A stretch of 64,000 nucleotides of DNA from Polaromonas sp. (lineage in GTDB: Bacteria; Pseudomonadota; Gammaproteobacteria; Burkholderiales; Burkholderiaceae_C), in the NCBI GenBank assembly GCA_021737975.1, contig JAIPCZ010000004.1:1-64000 (forward strand), in the 5' to 3' direction. The notes under the pieces were generated by a model, which was not told the DNA's origin, made no database searches, and was given only the letters and a program-made list of their open reading frames with translations. Position 1 is the first letter of the stretch, and each line of letters begins with the position of its first letter. The position numbers were made by a program, and so were the translations under genes. Of the stretch, positions 48,685-58,076 are shown piece by piece.

Positions 48685-49178
48685 GCCCGCCAGACGATGC
48701 GGTGCCGGTCCGTTTTGAGGCCATGACCGAAAGCCATCTGGATGCCGTCACCACAGTGGAGCAGCTGGCCCACCCGCATCCCTGGCAGAAACGCCACTTT
48801 GCCGACTGCCTGGCCAGTGCCTATGAAACCCAGCTGCTCATGGCAGGCGACACCCTGCTGGGTTACTTTGTTGCCATGAAGGGGGTTGACGAGGTGCACT
48901 TGCTCAACCTGGCCGTGGCGCCGGCTCACCAGCGCCAGGGCTGGGCCCGCCTCATGCTTGACGCGCTGGCCCTGTGGTCAACTGGCCAGGGCGCGCAATG
49001 GCTTTGGCTGGAGGCCCGCCACAGCAACACCCGCGCCATTCACATCTACAAGGCCCACGGCTTTCGCTCCGTCGGTCTGCGTCGCCAGTATTACCCGGCG
49101 GCGTCGGGCTCGCGTGAAGATGCGGTGGTCATGAGCCTGCAACTCAGGGCCCCACATGGTCAGGAGTCCGCGCCATGA
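48681..49178 (+). CDS. rimI: Ribosomal protein S18 alanine N-acetyltransferase
   Basis: This 165-residue GNAT protein has the acetyl-CoA loop VAPAHQRQGWARLMLDAL and the RimI-like block WLWLEARHSNTRAIHIYKAHGFRSVGLRRQYYP. RimI acetylates the N-terminus of S18 in E. coli. It overlaps tsaB upstream and the UDG-like gene downstream (both ATGA), giving a translationally coupled trio. Confidence 0.92.
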   Translation: MSPPDDAVPVRFEAMTESHLDAVTTVEQLAHPHPWQKRHFADCLASAYETQLLMAGDTLLGYFVAMKGVDEVHLLNLAVAPAHQRQGWARLMLDALALWSTGQGAQWLWLEARHSNTRAIHIYKAHGFRSVGLRRQYYPAASGSREDAVVMSLQLRAPHGQESAP

Positions 49179-50101
49179 GCCTGGATCTGGACACGCGCCA
49201 GCGGGCCATGCTGCAGGAAATGGGCGTGCGCGTGTGGGCGCCGCTCGCTGCGCCTGAGCCACAGGCCGTGTCGTCGGAGAGCGCCATGGCGCAAAGTGCG
49301 TACGTAGCCCAGTCCGCGGCTGTGCCTGTTGTTGCCGCGACGCTTGCCGCACCGGCTGCGCCAATCGCTGAGCTCATCTCCCCCGCCCCGGTCAGCGCCA
49401 CACCCGACCACGTCCCGCAGGAGCAACTGCCAAGCCCGAGCCGGGTGACTGAGCTGGCCAGCGGCATTGCCGGCATGAACTGGCCCGAGTTGGCCGAGAC
49501 CGTGCGCCATTGCCAGGCCTGCGCCATGTGCCTGGGGCGGCGCGCGCCCGTGCTGGCTGCACCCGGCAAGGCCAGCGCATGCGACTGGTTGCTCGTGGCT
49601 GACCCGCCGGATGAAGCGCAGGAACGCGCCGGCCAGCCTTTTGTTGACGAGGCGGGCCAACTGCTCGACAACATGTTGCGCGCGGTGGCCGTGCAGCGCT
49701 GGAACCATGATGCCGGCGCGGGCACGGGCCACGGGGCCGCGTCGCGCGCCTACCTGACCCCTGTGCTCAAGTGCCGTCCGGCCCTGACGCGCGCGCCCAG
49801 CGCGGCAGAGCTGGACACCTGCGCGCACTTCCTGCGCCGTGAAATCGCCCTGACACAGCCCAGGGTGATCCTCGCCATGGGCCGTTTTGCCATGCAATTG
49901 CTGCTCAGTGAAACCCCGCCAGACCAAGCCCGGCTGCCGCTGGGCAAGTTGCGCGGCCAGGTCTGGCGCTTTGCCGATGTGCCGGTGGTGGTGACCTACC
50001 CCCCTGCTTACCTGTTGCGCAACGGCCAGGACAAAGCCCGCGCCTGGGCCGACCTGTGCCTGGCCCGCGCGGTGGCGACGGGCAAGCTGGTCAGACCGTA
50101 A
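49175..50101 (+). CDS. Uracil-DNA glycosylase-like protein with altered active-site motifs
   Basis: The 308-residue protein has a long alanine/proline-rich N-terminal region (1-95) and a C-terminal UDG-superfamily domain, with cysteines in RHCQACAMCLGRR (about 111-121) that in family 4 enzymes bind an Fe-S cluster, and the block AGQPFVDEAGQLLDNML. The motif that is usually GEAPG is VADPPD here, and the usual active-site histidine of the YHP motif is replaced (VTYPPAYLLRN). The fold is clear, but uracil excision may be lost or altered. It follows rimI with a 4-base overlap and is 9 bases before argS. Confidence 0.82.
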   Translation: MSLDLDTRQRAMLQEMGVRVWAPLAAPEPQAVSSESAMAQSAYVAQSAAVPVVAATLAAPAAPIAELISPAPVSATPDHVPQEQLPSPSRVTELASGIAGMNWPELAETVRHCQACAMCLGRRAPVLAAPGKASACDWLLVADPPDEAQERAGQPFVDEAGQLLDNMLRAVAVQRWNHDAGAGTGHGAASRAYLTPVLKCRPALTRAPSAAELDTCAHFLRREIALTQPRVILAMGRFAMQLLLSETPPDQARLPLGKLRGQVWRFADVPVVVTYPPAYLLRNGQDKARAWADLCLARAVATGKLVRP

Positions 50102-50110
50102 AATCCGGGC

Positions 50111-51808
50111 ATGTTGATCGTCAAAACCCACTTGCTTGAAGCCCTGCGTGACGCGCTGGAAGATATCCAGCCCGGCGCCGGCGCCAAAGCCGCGTTCGAG
50201 TCGCCCAAAGTGGCCGCGCACGGTGACCTCGCCACCACGGCCGCCATGCAACTGGCCAAGCCGCTCAGACAAAACCCGCGGCAACTGGCCGAGAGCCTGT
50301 GCGCCGTGCTGCGCACCACGCTGCCCTACCAGACCTGGGTGGACTCACTCGACATTGCCGGGCCCGGCTTCATCAACATCAAGCTCAAACCCGCCGCCAA
50401 GCAGCAGGTGCTGCGCTCGGTGCTGCTGCTTGGCGGGCGTTATGGCGCCCAGCCAGACAACGGCCAACGCATGCTGGTCGAATTTGTCTCGGCCAACCCG
50501 ACCGGGCCGCTGCATGTGGGCCACGGCCGCCAGGCGGCGCTGGGCGACGCCATTTGCAACCTGTTTGACAGCCAGGGCTGGCTGGTGCACCGCGAGTTTT
50601 ATTACAACGATGCCGGGGTGCAGATCGGCACCCTGGCCACCAGCACACAATTGCGCGCCCAGGGATTCAAGCCCGGCGACGCCTGCTGGCCCACTGACCC
50701 CGACAACCCTGCAGCCAAGAACTTTTACAACGGCGAATACATCGCCGACATCGCGGCCGACTTCCTGGCCCAGAAGACGGTCACTTCGGACGACCGCGCC
50801 TTCACCGCCTCGGGGGATGTGACCGACCTCGACAGCATCCGCCAGTTTGCCGTGGCCTATCTGCGCCATGAGCAGGACCTCGACCTGTCGGCCTTTGCCG
50901 TCAAGTTTGACAACTATTACCTGGAGAGCAGCCTCTACACCAGCGGCAAGGTCGATGCCACCGTTAAACGTTTGGTGGAGGCCGGCAAGACCTACGAGCA
51001 GGACGGCGCGCTGTGGCTCAAGTCCACCGACTATGGCGACGACAAGGACCGCGTGATGCGCAAACAGGACGGCACGTACACCTATTTTGTGCCCGACGTG
51101 GCCTACCACATCAGCAAATGGGAGCGGGGCTTCTCGAAGGTCATCAACATCCAGGGCACCGACCACCACGGCACCATCGCCCGTGTGCGCGCCGGCCTGC
51201 AGGCGGCCAATGTCGGCATTCCGCAGGGCTACCCCGACTATGTGCTGCACACCATGGTGCGGGTGGTCAAGGGCGGCCAGGAGGTCAAGATCAGCAAACG
51301 TGCCGGCAGCTACGTGACGCTGCGCGACCTGATCGAGTGGACCAGCAAGGACGCCGTGCGCTTTTTTCTGCTGAGCCGCAAACCCGACACCGAGTACACC
51401 TTCGATGTGGACTTGGCCGTGGCCAAAAACAACGACAACCCGGTCTATTACGTCCAGTACGCCCATGCCCGCATCTGCTCGGTGCTGGCCAGTTGGGGCG
51501 GCGATGCGGCGACCCTGTGCCACGCGGACTTGTCGCCGCTGCAAAGCCAGCAGGCGCTGGCCCTGATGCTGCTGCTGGCCAAATACCCCGACATGCTGAC
51601 CGCCGCCGCCGAGGGTTTTGCCCCGCACGACGTGACTTTTTACCTGCGCGAACTCGCCGCCTGCTACCACAGCTACTACGATGCCGAGCGCATTCTGGTC
51701 GACGACGAAGCGCTCAAGCTGGCCCGGCTGGCGCTGGTGGCCGCCACCGCCCAGGTGCTGCGCAATGGCCTGGCGGTGCTGGGTGTCGGCGCGCCTGAAA
51801 AAATGTAA
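50111..51808 (+). CDS. argS: Arginyl-tRNA synthetase
   Basis: The 565-residue class I synthetase has the HIGH equivalent [18 protein letters not shown], the degenerate KMSKS region [16 protein letters not shown] and the anticodon-binding C-terminal domain with [13 protein letters not shown]. The N-terminal additional domain (about 1-110) recognises the D-loop. It starts with ATG at 50111, and TAAAAT ten bases upstream could be a -10 element giving a very short leader. The SPOR gene follows after 38 bases. Confidence 0.97.
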   Translation: MLIVKTHLLEALRDALEDIQPGAGAKAAFESPKVAAHGDLATTAAMQLAKPLRQNPRQLAESLCAVLRTTLPYQTWVDSLDIAGPGFINIKLKPAAKQQVLRSVLLLGGRYGAQPDNGQRMLVEFVSANPTGPLHVGHGRQAALGDAICNLFDSQGWLVHREFYYNDAGVQIGTLATSTQLRAQGFKPGDACWPTDPDNPAAKNFYNGEYIADIAADFLAQKTVTSDDRAFTASGDVTDLDSIRQFAVAYLRHEQDLDLSAFAVKFDNYYLESSLYTSGKVDATVKRLVEAGKTYEQDGALWLKSTDYGDDKDRVMRKQDGTYTYFVPDVAYHISKWERGFSKVINIQGTDHHGTIARVRAGLQAANVGIPQGYPDYVLHTMVRVVKGGQEVKISKRAGSYVTLRDLIEWTSKDAVRFFLLSRKPDTEYTFDVDLAVAKNNDNPVYYVQYAHARICSVLASWGGDAATLCHADLSPLQSQQALALMLLLAKYPDMLTAAAEGFAPHDVTFYLRELAACYHSYYDAERILVDDEALKLARLALVAATAQVLRNGLAVLGVGAPEKM

Positions 51809-51846
51809 ACCGTGACCCACTCACCGACGACAAGCAAAAACAACAC

Positions 51847-52446
51847 ATGAAACAACAAAGCGGCAACACCTTTTTGGGTTTTATCCTGGGCCTTCTCGTC
51901 GGACTGGGCCTGGCGCTGGCGGTGGCGGTCTATGTCACCAAGGTACCGATGCTGTTCTTCAACAAGGCGGCCAACAGCGGCGCGGATCAGGATGCCAACG
52001 AGCTTGAAAAAAACAAGAGCTGGGATCCCAATGCCCCGCTGTACGGCAAGAATCCAGCCAAGCCGGCGGGCCCGGCTGAAGTTGTTGTGACTTCACCGCC
52101 CGCCAATCCTCCGGAAAACAAGCCGGCGGTCACCGCCGACCCGCTCGGCGATTTGGTCAAGGCCCGCGCCAAGACCAGCGCGGCATCGGCACAGGCCGGC
52201 ACGCCCGACCCGTTCACCTATTTCATTCAGGTCGGCGCTTACCGGACGCCCGAAGACGCCGAAGCGCAGCGCGCGAAATTGTCATTGGCGGGGATTGAAA
52301 CCAAGATTTCCGAACGCGAACAGTCCGGACGCACGGTGTACCGTGTCCGGATGGGCCCGTTTGAAAAGCGCGACGAAGCCGATGCCGCCAAAACCCGCCT
52401 GGATGGCGCAGGCATTGAAACAGCGCTGGTCCGTGTGCAACGCTGA
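51847..52446 (+). CDS. SPOR-domain membrane protein (FtsN-like)
   Basis: The 199-residue protein has a short cytoplasmic N-terminus, one membrane helix (about 9-30, FLGFILGLLVGLGLALAVAVYV), a proline/lysine-rich periplasmic linker and a C-terminal SPOR domain (about 122-199, YFIQVGAYRTPEDAEAQRAKLSLAGI ... RVRMGPFEKRDEADAAKTRL). SPOR domains bind denuded peptidoglycan at division sites. In beta-proteobacteria such proteins between argS and dsbA are annotated as FtsN-like cell-division proteins. Confidence 0.92.
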   Translation: MKQQSGNTFLGFILGLLVGLGLALAVAVYVTKVPMLFFNKAANSGADQDANELEKNKSWDPNAPLYGKNPAKPAGPAEVVVTSPPANPPENKPAVTADPLGDLVKARAKTSAASAQAGTPDPFTYFIQVGAYRTPEDAEAQRAKLSLAGIETKISEREQSGRTVYRVRMGPFEKRDEADAAKTRLDGAGIETALVRVQR

Positions 52447-52506
52447 ACTTTGTCGCCATTGAACACTCTCACGCTGGTTCAAACTCACCCGTCAGGAGAA
52501 TAACGC

Positions 52507-53160
52507 ATGCAACGTCGCACCTTTTTCACGCAGACTGGGTCGCTCGCCTTCAGCGCCGCCCTGCTGACACCGGGCCTGTCCCAGGCACAGGTTGGCGCGC
52601 CGCGCGCCGGCACAGATTTCAATGTCCTGAATCGCCCGGCGCCGGTCGATGCGCCAGAGGGCAAGATCGAGCTGGTTGAATTCTTTTGGTACAACTGCCC
52701 CCACTGCAATGCGTTTGAGCCACTTCTGACCGAGTGGGTCAAAAAACTGCCCAAAGACGTTGTTTTCAAGCGGGTTCCTGTCGCTTTTCGTGATGACTTT
52801 GTTCCCCAGCAGCGCTTGTTTTTTGCGCTGGAAGCACTCAACCTGATCGACAGCTTGCACGCGCGCGTCTTCGCCGCCATTCATGTCGAAAGGCAAAACC
52901 TGAGCCAGGGACCCGCCATCATTGACTGGGTGGTCAAGCAGGGCGTCGACCGGGACAAGTTTGTCGAGCAATTCAATTCATTTTCGTCCTCCACCAAGGC
53001 CACACGCGCCAAACAGCTGCAGGCAGCTTACCAGGTGGAAGGTGTGCCCGCGCTGGGCGTGGCCGGGCGTTATTACACCGATGGCGCACTGGCCAAAAGC
53101 ATGGGCCGGGTGCTGCAGGTGGTCGACCATCTGACCGAACAGGTCCGTCGTACCGCCTGA
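52507..53160 (+). CDS. dsbA: Periplasmic thiol:disulfide oxidoreductase DsbA
   Basis: The 217-residue protein has a signal peptide with MQRRTFF, resembling a twin-arginine motif, ending near AQA. The thioredoxin fold has the active site CPHC in WYNCPHCNAFEPL (about residues 64-67) and the cis-proline loop VEGVPALGV. It introduces disulfides into exported proteins and is relevant to cytochrome c maturation. It follows the SPOR gene. No DsbB is in the window. Confidence 0.94.
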   Translation: MQRRTFFTQTGSLAFSAALLTPGLSQAQVGAPRAGTDFNVLNRPAPVDAPEGKIELVEFFWYNCPHCNAFEPLLTEWVKKLPKDVVFKRVPVAFRDDFVPQQRLFFALEALNLIDSLHARVFAAIHVERQNLSQGPAIIDWVVKQGVDRDKFVEQFNSFSSSTKATRAKQLQAAYQVEGVPALGVAGRYYTDGALAKSMGRVLQVVDHLTEQVRRTA

Positions 53161-53231
53161 AGCGCCAAAGCATCACGATCAGCTTGACGGAATTGACCGG
53201 CCAGCCCGTTTGGGCAGGCGCTGGCCGCTAC

Positions 53232-53257
53232 AATCTTGCGAACTCCCACGCAAGATT
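53232..53257. promoter_or_regulatory. 9-8-9 inverted repeat at the probable lptA promoter
   Basis: AATCTTGCG and CGCAAGATT form a perfect repeat whose left arm overlaps TACAAT (53229-53234), a candidate -10 element. It ends 9 bases before the lptA start, so it may control transcription or translation of the lptA-lptB-rpoN operon. No known regulator is recognised. Confidence 0.35.
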
Positions 53258-53266
53258 CATGCCTTT

Positions 53267-53899
53267 ATGAAAAACCCCCTCCCTTCCTGGTTTGTGCTTT
53301 GTGTTCTGGTGTGCTCCAGCGGGACTGCGCAGGCGGAGAAAGCAGACCGGGACAAACCCATGAACATCGAGGCCGATGCGCTGCGTTTCGACGACGCCAG
53401 ACAGGTCAGCGTCTTCACGGGTCGGGTGGTTTTGACCAAGGGCACCATCCTGATCCGCGGGGGAAAACTTGAAGTGCGGCAGGATCCGCAGGGTTTCCAG
53501 TACGGCGTGGTCACGGCCGAACCGGGCCAGCGCGCGCTTTTCAGGCAAAAGCGTGAAGGTGTTGACGAAACCATCGAAGGCGAGGGCGAAACCATTGACT
53601 ACAACGGCCGCCTGGACACCGTCAAATTTGTCGGCCAGGCGCAGTTGCGGCGCTACCAGGGGGCCAGACTCAATGACGAATTTAATGCCGGCATCATCGT
53701 TTATAACAGCCAGACCGATGTCTTTACCCTGGACGGCGCGCCAGCCTCGGGTTCCCAGGGTAGCAACGGCCAGCCCGGCGCGCCGGCCGGGCGGGTGCGA
53801 GCCATGTTGACGCCCAAATCTGATCCGGCGCTCGCGCCCGAACCCGCCGCGTCCACCCCGCTTCGCAGCAGCCCCGGATTGAACGATGCCAGGCGCTAA
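53267..53899 (+). CDS. lptA: LPS transport periplasmic protein LptA
   Basis: The 210-residue protein has a signal peptide (FVLCVLVCSSGTAQA) and an OstA-type beta-jellyroll (about 28-165: MNIEADALRFDDARQVSVFTGRVVLTKG ... NEFNAGIIVYNSQTDVFTLDG). LptA monomers form the bridge that carries lipopolysaccharide across the periplasm. The C-terminal 45 residues are a low-complexity glycine/proline tail. The start at 53267 excludes a 19-codon extension lacking signal-peptide character. lptB follows after 15 bases. Confidence 0.94.
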   Translation: MKNPLPSWFVLCVLVCSSGTAQAEKADRDKPMNIEADALRFDDARQVSVFTGRVVLTKGTILIRGGKLEVRQDPQGFQYGVVTAEPGQRALFRQKREGVDETIEGEGETIDYNGRLDTVKFVGQAQLRRYQGARLNDEFNAGIIVYNSQTDVFTLDGAPASGSQGSNGQPGAPAGRVRAMLTPKSDPALAPEPAASTPLRSSPGLNDARR

Positions 53900-53914
53900 G
53901 CCGGTCTGACCGCC

Positions 53915-54688
53915 ATGACAACAGCCCTGCCACCCGACACCCCGCCAGAGAGCCGCCTCGAAGCGCATCACCTGCAAAAGTTTTATGGCAGCCGCAAGGT
54001 CGTCAAGGACGTGTCATTGACCGTGCGCAAGGGGGAGGTCGTGGGTTTGCTGGGCCCCAACGGCGCGGGCAAAACCACGTCGTTCTACATGATTGTCGGG
54101 CTGGTGCGCGCCACTGCGGGCGACATCACCATTGACGGCCAGTCCATCGAACACATGCCGATTCACCGGCGCGCGCACCTGGGTTTGAGTTATTTGCCGC
54201 AGGAAGCCTCCATTTTCCGCAAGCTCAACGTGGCCGACAACGTGCGCGCCGTGCTGGAACTGCAACTGGATGCACAGGGCAAGTCCCTGACCGGGGCCGA
54301 GATTGAGAAGCGCCTGACCGGTCTTCTGCAGGATTTGCGGGTCGACCATTTAAGCGACTCGTCCGCTCTGGCGCTGTCCGGTGGCGAGCGCCGGCGGGTC
54401 GAAATTGCCCGCGCCCTGGCCACCCAGCCCCGATTCATTCTGCTCGACGAGCCTTTTGCCGGCATTGACCCGATCGCCGTGATCGAGATCCAGCGCATCA
54501 TCTCGTTCCTGAAAAACCGGGGCATCGGTGTCTTGATCACCGACCACAACGTGCGCGAAACCCTGGGCATTTGTGACCACGCCTACATCATCAGCGACGG
54601 CAGCGTGCTGGCCGAAGGAACACCCGCGGAGATCATCAACAACGTCGATGTGCGCCGGGTCTACCTGGGCGAACACTTCAGAATGTGA
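53915..54688 (+). CDS. lptB: LPS export ABC transporter ATPase LptB
   Basis: The 257-residue ATPase has Walker [11 protein letters not shown]-loop LPQEASIF, signature [15 protein letters not shown], Walker [14 protein letters not shown] and the H-switch ITDHNVRE. With LptFG it extracts LPS from the inner membrane. The TGA stop shares a base with the rpoN ATG (TGATG), so expression of the two is coupled, as in many proteobacteria. Confidence 0.97.
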   Translation: MTTALPPDTPPESRLEAHHLQKFYGSRKVVKDVSLTVRKGEVVGLLGPNGAGKTTSFYMIVGLVRATAGDITIDGQSIEHMPIHRRAHLGLSYLPQEASIFRKLNVADNVRAVLELQLDAQGKSLTGAEIEKRLTGLLQDLRVDHLSDSSALALSGGERRRVEIARALATQPRFILLDEPFAGIDPIAVIEIQRIISFLKNRGIGVLITDHNVRETLGICDHAYIISDGSVLAEGTPAEIINNVDVRRVYLGEHFRM

Positions 54689-56271
54689 TGAAGCAAGGCC
54701 TCTCCTTACGCACCTCCCAGCATCTGGCACTCACACCGCAGTTGCAACAATCCATCCGTCTGCTGCAGCTCTCCACGCTTGAGCTCGGCAGCGAGGTGGA
54801 CCAGATGCTCGACGACAACCCGTTCCTGGAGCGCTCGGAGGAAGAGGCGGAACGCGAATCCTTCGGCCTGGCCCAAGCGGATACGGCCATCAGCCGCAAT
54901 GACCGCGAGTTGGAGTCTGCCGCCTATGCCGGCTCCGATGACAACTACACATCCCGGGTCAGCACCGAGGCGGCGTCCGAAAAGCCCGCCACCACGATGG
55001 AAGAAGCCCCGAGCTGGGACGGCGACGGCAGCGTCAGCCTGAGCCCGGACGACAGCGAATGGGGCGGCGAGGCACGCGCGCACGGCAACAACCTCAGCGG
55101 CGACGACGAGATGGACGCCACCGAGCTGGCGCGCAGCCAGGAGTCCTTACAAGGCTTCTTGCAGCGCCAAGCCCTGTCCCTGCGCCTGGGTCCGGAAGAC
55201 CGGGCAGCGCTTTATTTTTTGATCGAGTCGCTCAATGACGACGGCTACCTGGAAGACGACCTGACCGATCTGGCCCGCGGCCTGGCCGGTGACGAGACCG
55301 AGCAGGTCGAGGATCTGGTGCACCACTTTACCGTGGGCTTGGGCCTGCTGCAAAGCCTGGAGCCTGCCGGGGTTGGCGCCCGGAGTCTGGCCGAATGCCT
55401 GCGTCTGCAGTTGCAGGCACTCAACCGCAACCCGGCCTTTGATGCCGACACGGTGCAAGTGGCCTTGCGCATTTGCGCCCAGCCCATGGACTTGCTGGCC
55501 CGGCGCGACATCAAGCACCTGATGCCCCTGTGTGATGCCAGCGATGCCCGGGTGCGCGCCGCCATTGCGCTGATCGGCCGCCTGGAGCCCAAGCCGGGCC
55601 GCCGCTTTGTTGATGTGGAGCGCAACATCGTGGTGCCCGATGTGCTGGTCACCGCCGTGGGACAGGGCCCGATGGTGAAGTTTCTGGTGCGGCTGAACCC
55701 CGAGGTCATGCCGCGCCTGCGCGTGCACGACATTTACGCCAACGCCCTCAAGGGCCACAAGGCCGTGGGCAGCGACGCCGCCAACTTTGCCGCGCTGCAG
55801 CAGCGCCTGCAGGAAGCGCGCTGGTTCATCAAGAACATCCAGCAGCGCTTTGACACCATCCTTCGTGTCAGCAGCGCCATCGTGGAACGCCAGAAAAGCT
55901 TTTTTGTGCATGGCGAGCTGGCCATGCGGCCCCTGGTGCTGCGCGAAATCGCGGATGAACTCGGCTTGCACGAGTCCACCATCAGCCGTGTCACCACCGC
56001 CAAGTACATGGCGACACCGTTCGGCACCTTCGAGCTCAAGTATTTCTTTGGCTCCGGGCTCGGCACCGACTCGGGCGGCAACGCGTCGAGCACCGCGGTG
56101 CGCGCACTGATCAAGCAGTTTGTCGCCGCCGAAAGCCCCAAGAAACCGCTGAGCGACAACCAGTTGTCCGAGATGCTCAAGGAGCAAGGCATTGAATGCG
56201 CCCGCCGCACCGTGGCCAAATACCGCGAAGGCCTGCGCATTGCGCCGGCTTCATTAAGGAAGTCACTTTGA
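54688..56271 (+). CDS. rpoN: RNA polymerase sigma-54 factor
   Basis: The 527-residue protein has the region I start [27 protein letters not shown], an acidic region II (about 60-155), the core-binding domain and helix-turn-helix, and the RpoN box ARRTVAKYRE near the C-terminus that reads the -24 element. It directs transcription that needs NtrC-type activators. This window encodes one such activator (13.0-14.5 kb) and two promoters of this class (8612, 9803). The ATG at 54688 overlaps the lptB stop. Confidence 0.97.
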   Translation: MKQGLSLRTSQHLALTPQLQQSIRLLQLSTLELGSEVDQMLDDNPFLERSEEEAERESFGLAQADTAISRNDRELESAAYAGSDDNYTSRVSTEAASEKPATTMEEAPSWDGDGSVSLSPDDSEWGGEARAHGNNLSGDDEMDATELARSQESLQGFLQRQALSLRLGPEDRAALYFLIESLNDDGYLEDDLTDLARGLAGDETEQVEDLVHHFTVGLGLLQSLEPAGVGARSLAECLRLQLQALNRNPAFDADTVQVALRICAQPMDLLARRDIKHLMPLCDASDARVRAAIALIGRLEPKPGRRFVDVERNIVVPDVLVTAVGQGPMVKFLVRLNPEVMPRLRVHDIYANALKGHKAVGSDAANFAALQQRLQEARWFIKNIQQRFDTILRVSSAIVERQKSFFVHGELAMRPLVLREIADELGLHESTISRVTTAKYMATPFGTFELKYFFGSGLGTDSGGNASSTAVRALIKQFVAAESPKKPLSDNQLSEMLKEQGIECARRTVAKYREGLRIAPASLRKSL

Positions 56272-57557
56272 ATCAGCTCCAACTATTTCTCCCCTGCGCC
56301 GCCGGCGTCGAGGACTACCTGGCCCCCGAAGTGCTGCGCATCACCGGCTTGCCGCCGGGTTGCATCACCAAACAGCGCGGCGGCGTGGCGGTGCGCACCT
56401 CGCTGGCGCAAGCCATGCTGCTGAACCTGCACAGCCGGCTGGCCCAGCGTGTGCTGGTGCTGCTGAGCTACACCGAATACCGGGGTGAGCAAGACCTGTA
56501 CCGGGCCGCCTCCGAGGTGGCCTGGGAGCGCTGGTTCACCCCGCGCGAATCCATCAAGGTCGAGATCACGGCGCAGCACAGCCCGCTGACCTCGCTGAAT
56601 TTTGCCGCGCTCAAGATCAAGGACGCGGTCTGTGACCGCTTTCGCGCCGTGGCCAATGGCGTGCGGCCCGACGTCAACACCCAGTGGCCTGACGTGCGCA
56701 TTTATGCCCACCTGACCACCGACAGTTGCTCGCTGTACATCGACACCTCGGGCGAACCGCTGTTCAAACGCGGCTGGCGCGAAGACAAGGGCGACGCGCC
56801 CCTGAAAGAAACCCTGGCGGCCGCCATGCTGGCCGCCAGCGGCTGGTTCGAGGGTGATGCCGATCTGAAGCCGCTCTATGACCCCTGTTGCGGCAGTGGC
56901 ACCATCGTCATTGAGGCCGCCCAAATGGCCTGCAATATCGCGGCCGGCAGCCGTCGCCACTTTGCCTTTGAGAAATATGTGCCGTTTCAAAAGCAGGTGT
57001 GGGACACCATCCGGCAGGAAGCAGCGGATGCCGAGGTGGTCCGGTCACCCGGTCAACAAGCCATCATCTTCGGCAGCGACGTGGCGCACCGCATGGTCGA
57101 TTTTGCGCAGCGCAACGCGATGCGCGCCGGCGTCGCCGACGTGATCGAGTTTCGCGGCGGCGACGCCCTGCAGCGCATGCCCCCCATCGATGTCAGCACC
57201 ACGGGCGGCGGGGTCATGGTGCTGAACCCGCCCTACGGCGAGCGTATCGACGTGGGCGGCGTCGCCAAAGGTGGGCCGCGCGATGCCGGCGGTTTTGAAG
57301 ACGAGCCCAATGTGCCGCGCTTCGGTGCGCGTGAACTGCCGCAATCCGAGGGGGCGGGTGAATTCTTCAACCAGTTGGCCAGCCACTGGAAGAAGAACTA
57401 TTCGGGCTGGACCGCCTGGGTCCTGACCCCCGACCTCAAACTGCCCGGCAAAATGCGCCTCAAGGAAACACGCCGCGTGCCGATGTGGAACGGCCCCATC
57501 GAATGTCGCCTGTTCCGCTTTGACATGGTCGCGGGGAAAATGGCTGGGAAAACATGA
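56268..57557 (+). CDS. THUMP-domain 23S rRNA guanine-N2 methyltransferase (RlmL N-half-like)
   Basis: The 429-residue protein has an N-terminal ferredoxin-like/THUMP region (about 1-160), then a Rossmann methyltransferase with the SAM motif DPCCGSGTIVIEAA and the catalytic NPPYGER. This is the RlmL (G2445) half without the RlmK domain that is fused in E. coli; Bacillus YpsC has the same layout. It starts at TTG 56268, supported by TAAGGAAG about 6 bases upstream and by overlap with the rpoN stop. The PIN gene overlaps its end. Confidence 0.88.
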   Translation: MNQLQLFLPCAAGVEDYLAPEVLRITGLPPGCITKQRGGVAVRTSLAQAMLLNLHSRLAQRVLVLLSYTEYRGEQDLYRAASEVAWERWFTPRESIKVEITAQHSPLTSLNFAALKIKDAVCDRFRAVANGVRPDVNTQWPDVRIYAHLTTDSCSLYIDTSGEPLFKRGWREDKGDAPLKETLAAAMLAASGWFEGDADLKPLYDPCCGSGTIVIEAAQMACNIAAGSRRHFAFEKYVPFQKQVWDTIRQEAADAEVVRSPGQQAIIFGSDVAHRMVDFAQRNAMRAGVADVIEFRGGDALQRMPPIDVSTTGGGVMVLNPPYGERIDVGGVAKGGPRDAGGFEDEPNVPRFGARELPQSEGAGEFFNQLASHWKKNYSGWTAWVLTPDLKLPGKMRLKETRRVPMWNGPIECRLFRFDMVAGKMAGKT

Positions 57558-57958
57558 CTCCGGTGGTGCTAGACACCAACATCGTGCTCGACGCCTTTGT
57601 CTTTGACGACCCAGCCGCGCGACCGCTCAAATTGGCACTGGCCGCACTGCATCTTGAATGGATCGCCACCAAAGCCATGCGCGATGAGCTGGCCCGGGTG
57701 CTGTGCTACCCCAAAATCGCGCCGCGCATGGCTTTTTATGAGGTCACTGCAAACCATGTGTTGGCCCAGTTCGACGGGCAGGCCACGCTGGTCGACACCG
57801 CGCCCAAAGCCAGCGTGACCTGCCGCGACCCCGACGACCAGAAGTTCATCGACCTGGCAGTCAGCCACCGGGCCCTGCTGCTCAGCAAGGACCAGGCCGT
57901 TTTGTGCATGAAAAAAAGATTGTTGGCATTTTCTGTAACAACACAATCATCTTTGTAA
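57554..57958 (+). CDS. PIN-domain protein, VapC-like putative ribonuclease
   Basis: The 134-residue protein has the PIN-domain start VVLDTNIVLDAF with the first catalytic aspartate at residue 7, a glutamate in RDELARVL, and the acidic pair in CRDPDDQKFIDLA, followed by LLLSKDQ. Such proteins are often toxins that cleave RNA. No antitoxin gene is beside it: upstream is the methyltransferase (ATGA overlap) and downstream 118 bases of intergenic DNA. A housekeeping ribonuclease role or an unlinked antitoxin is possible. Confidence 0.85.
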   Translation: MTPVVLDTNIVLDAFVFDDPAARPLKLALAALHLEWIATKAMRDELARVLCYPKIAPRMAFYEVTANHVLAQFDGQATLVDTAPKASVTCRDPDDQKFIDLAVSHRALLLSKDQAVLCMKKRLLAFSVTTQSSL

Positions 57959-58020
57959 CAAATGGCATCGACTCACGGGTATGAATATTCTTGCAGCCTG
58001 AGTAAACTTTAATTCGTCGA

Positions 58021-58039
58021 ATGGACCATGCCGGTCCAT
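58021..58039. promoter_or_regulatory. 7-5-7 palindrome upstream of the FeeM-like gene
   Basis: ATGGACC and GGTCCAT flank 5 bases, 38 bases before the ATG. The position, just downstream of a TAAACT/TTTAATT-type -10 region (about 58002-58013), would suit a repressor operator. The half-site is not assigned to a known regulator. Confidence 0.4.
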
Positions 58040-58076
58040 AAGGCTTGTTTAACTCAACTTTTGCGAGGAAATCATC

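Noticed and set aside
57554..57958. Complete toxin-antitoxin pair
   Set aside because: Only the PIN protein is present; no antitoxin-like frame lies within 200 bases on either side.
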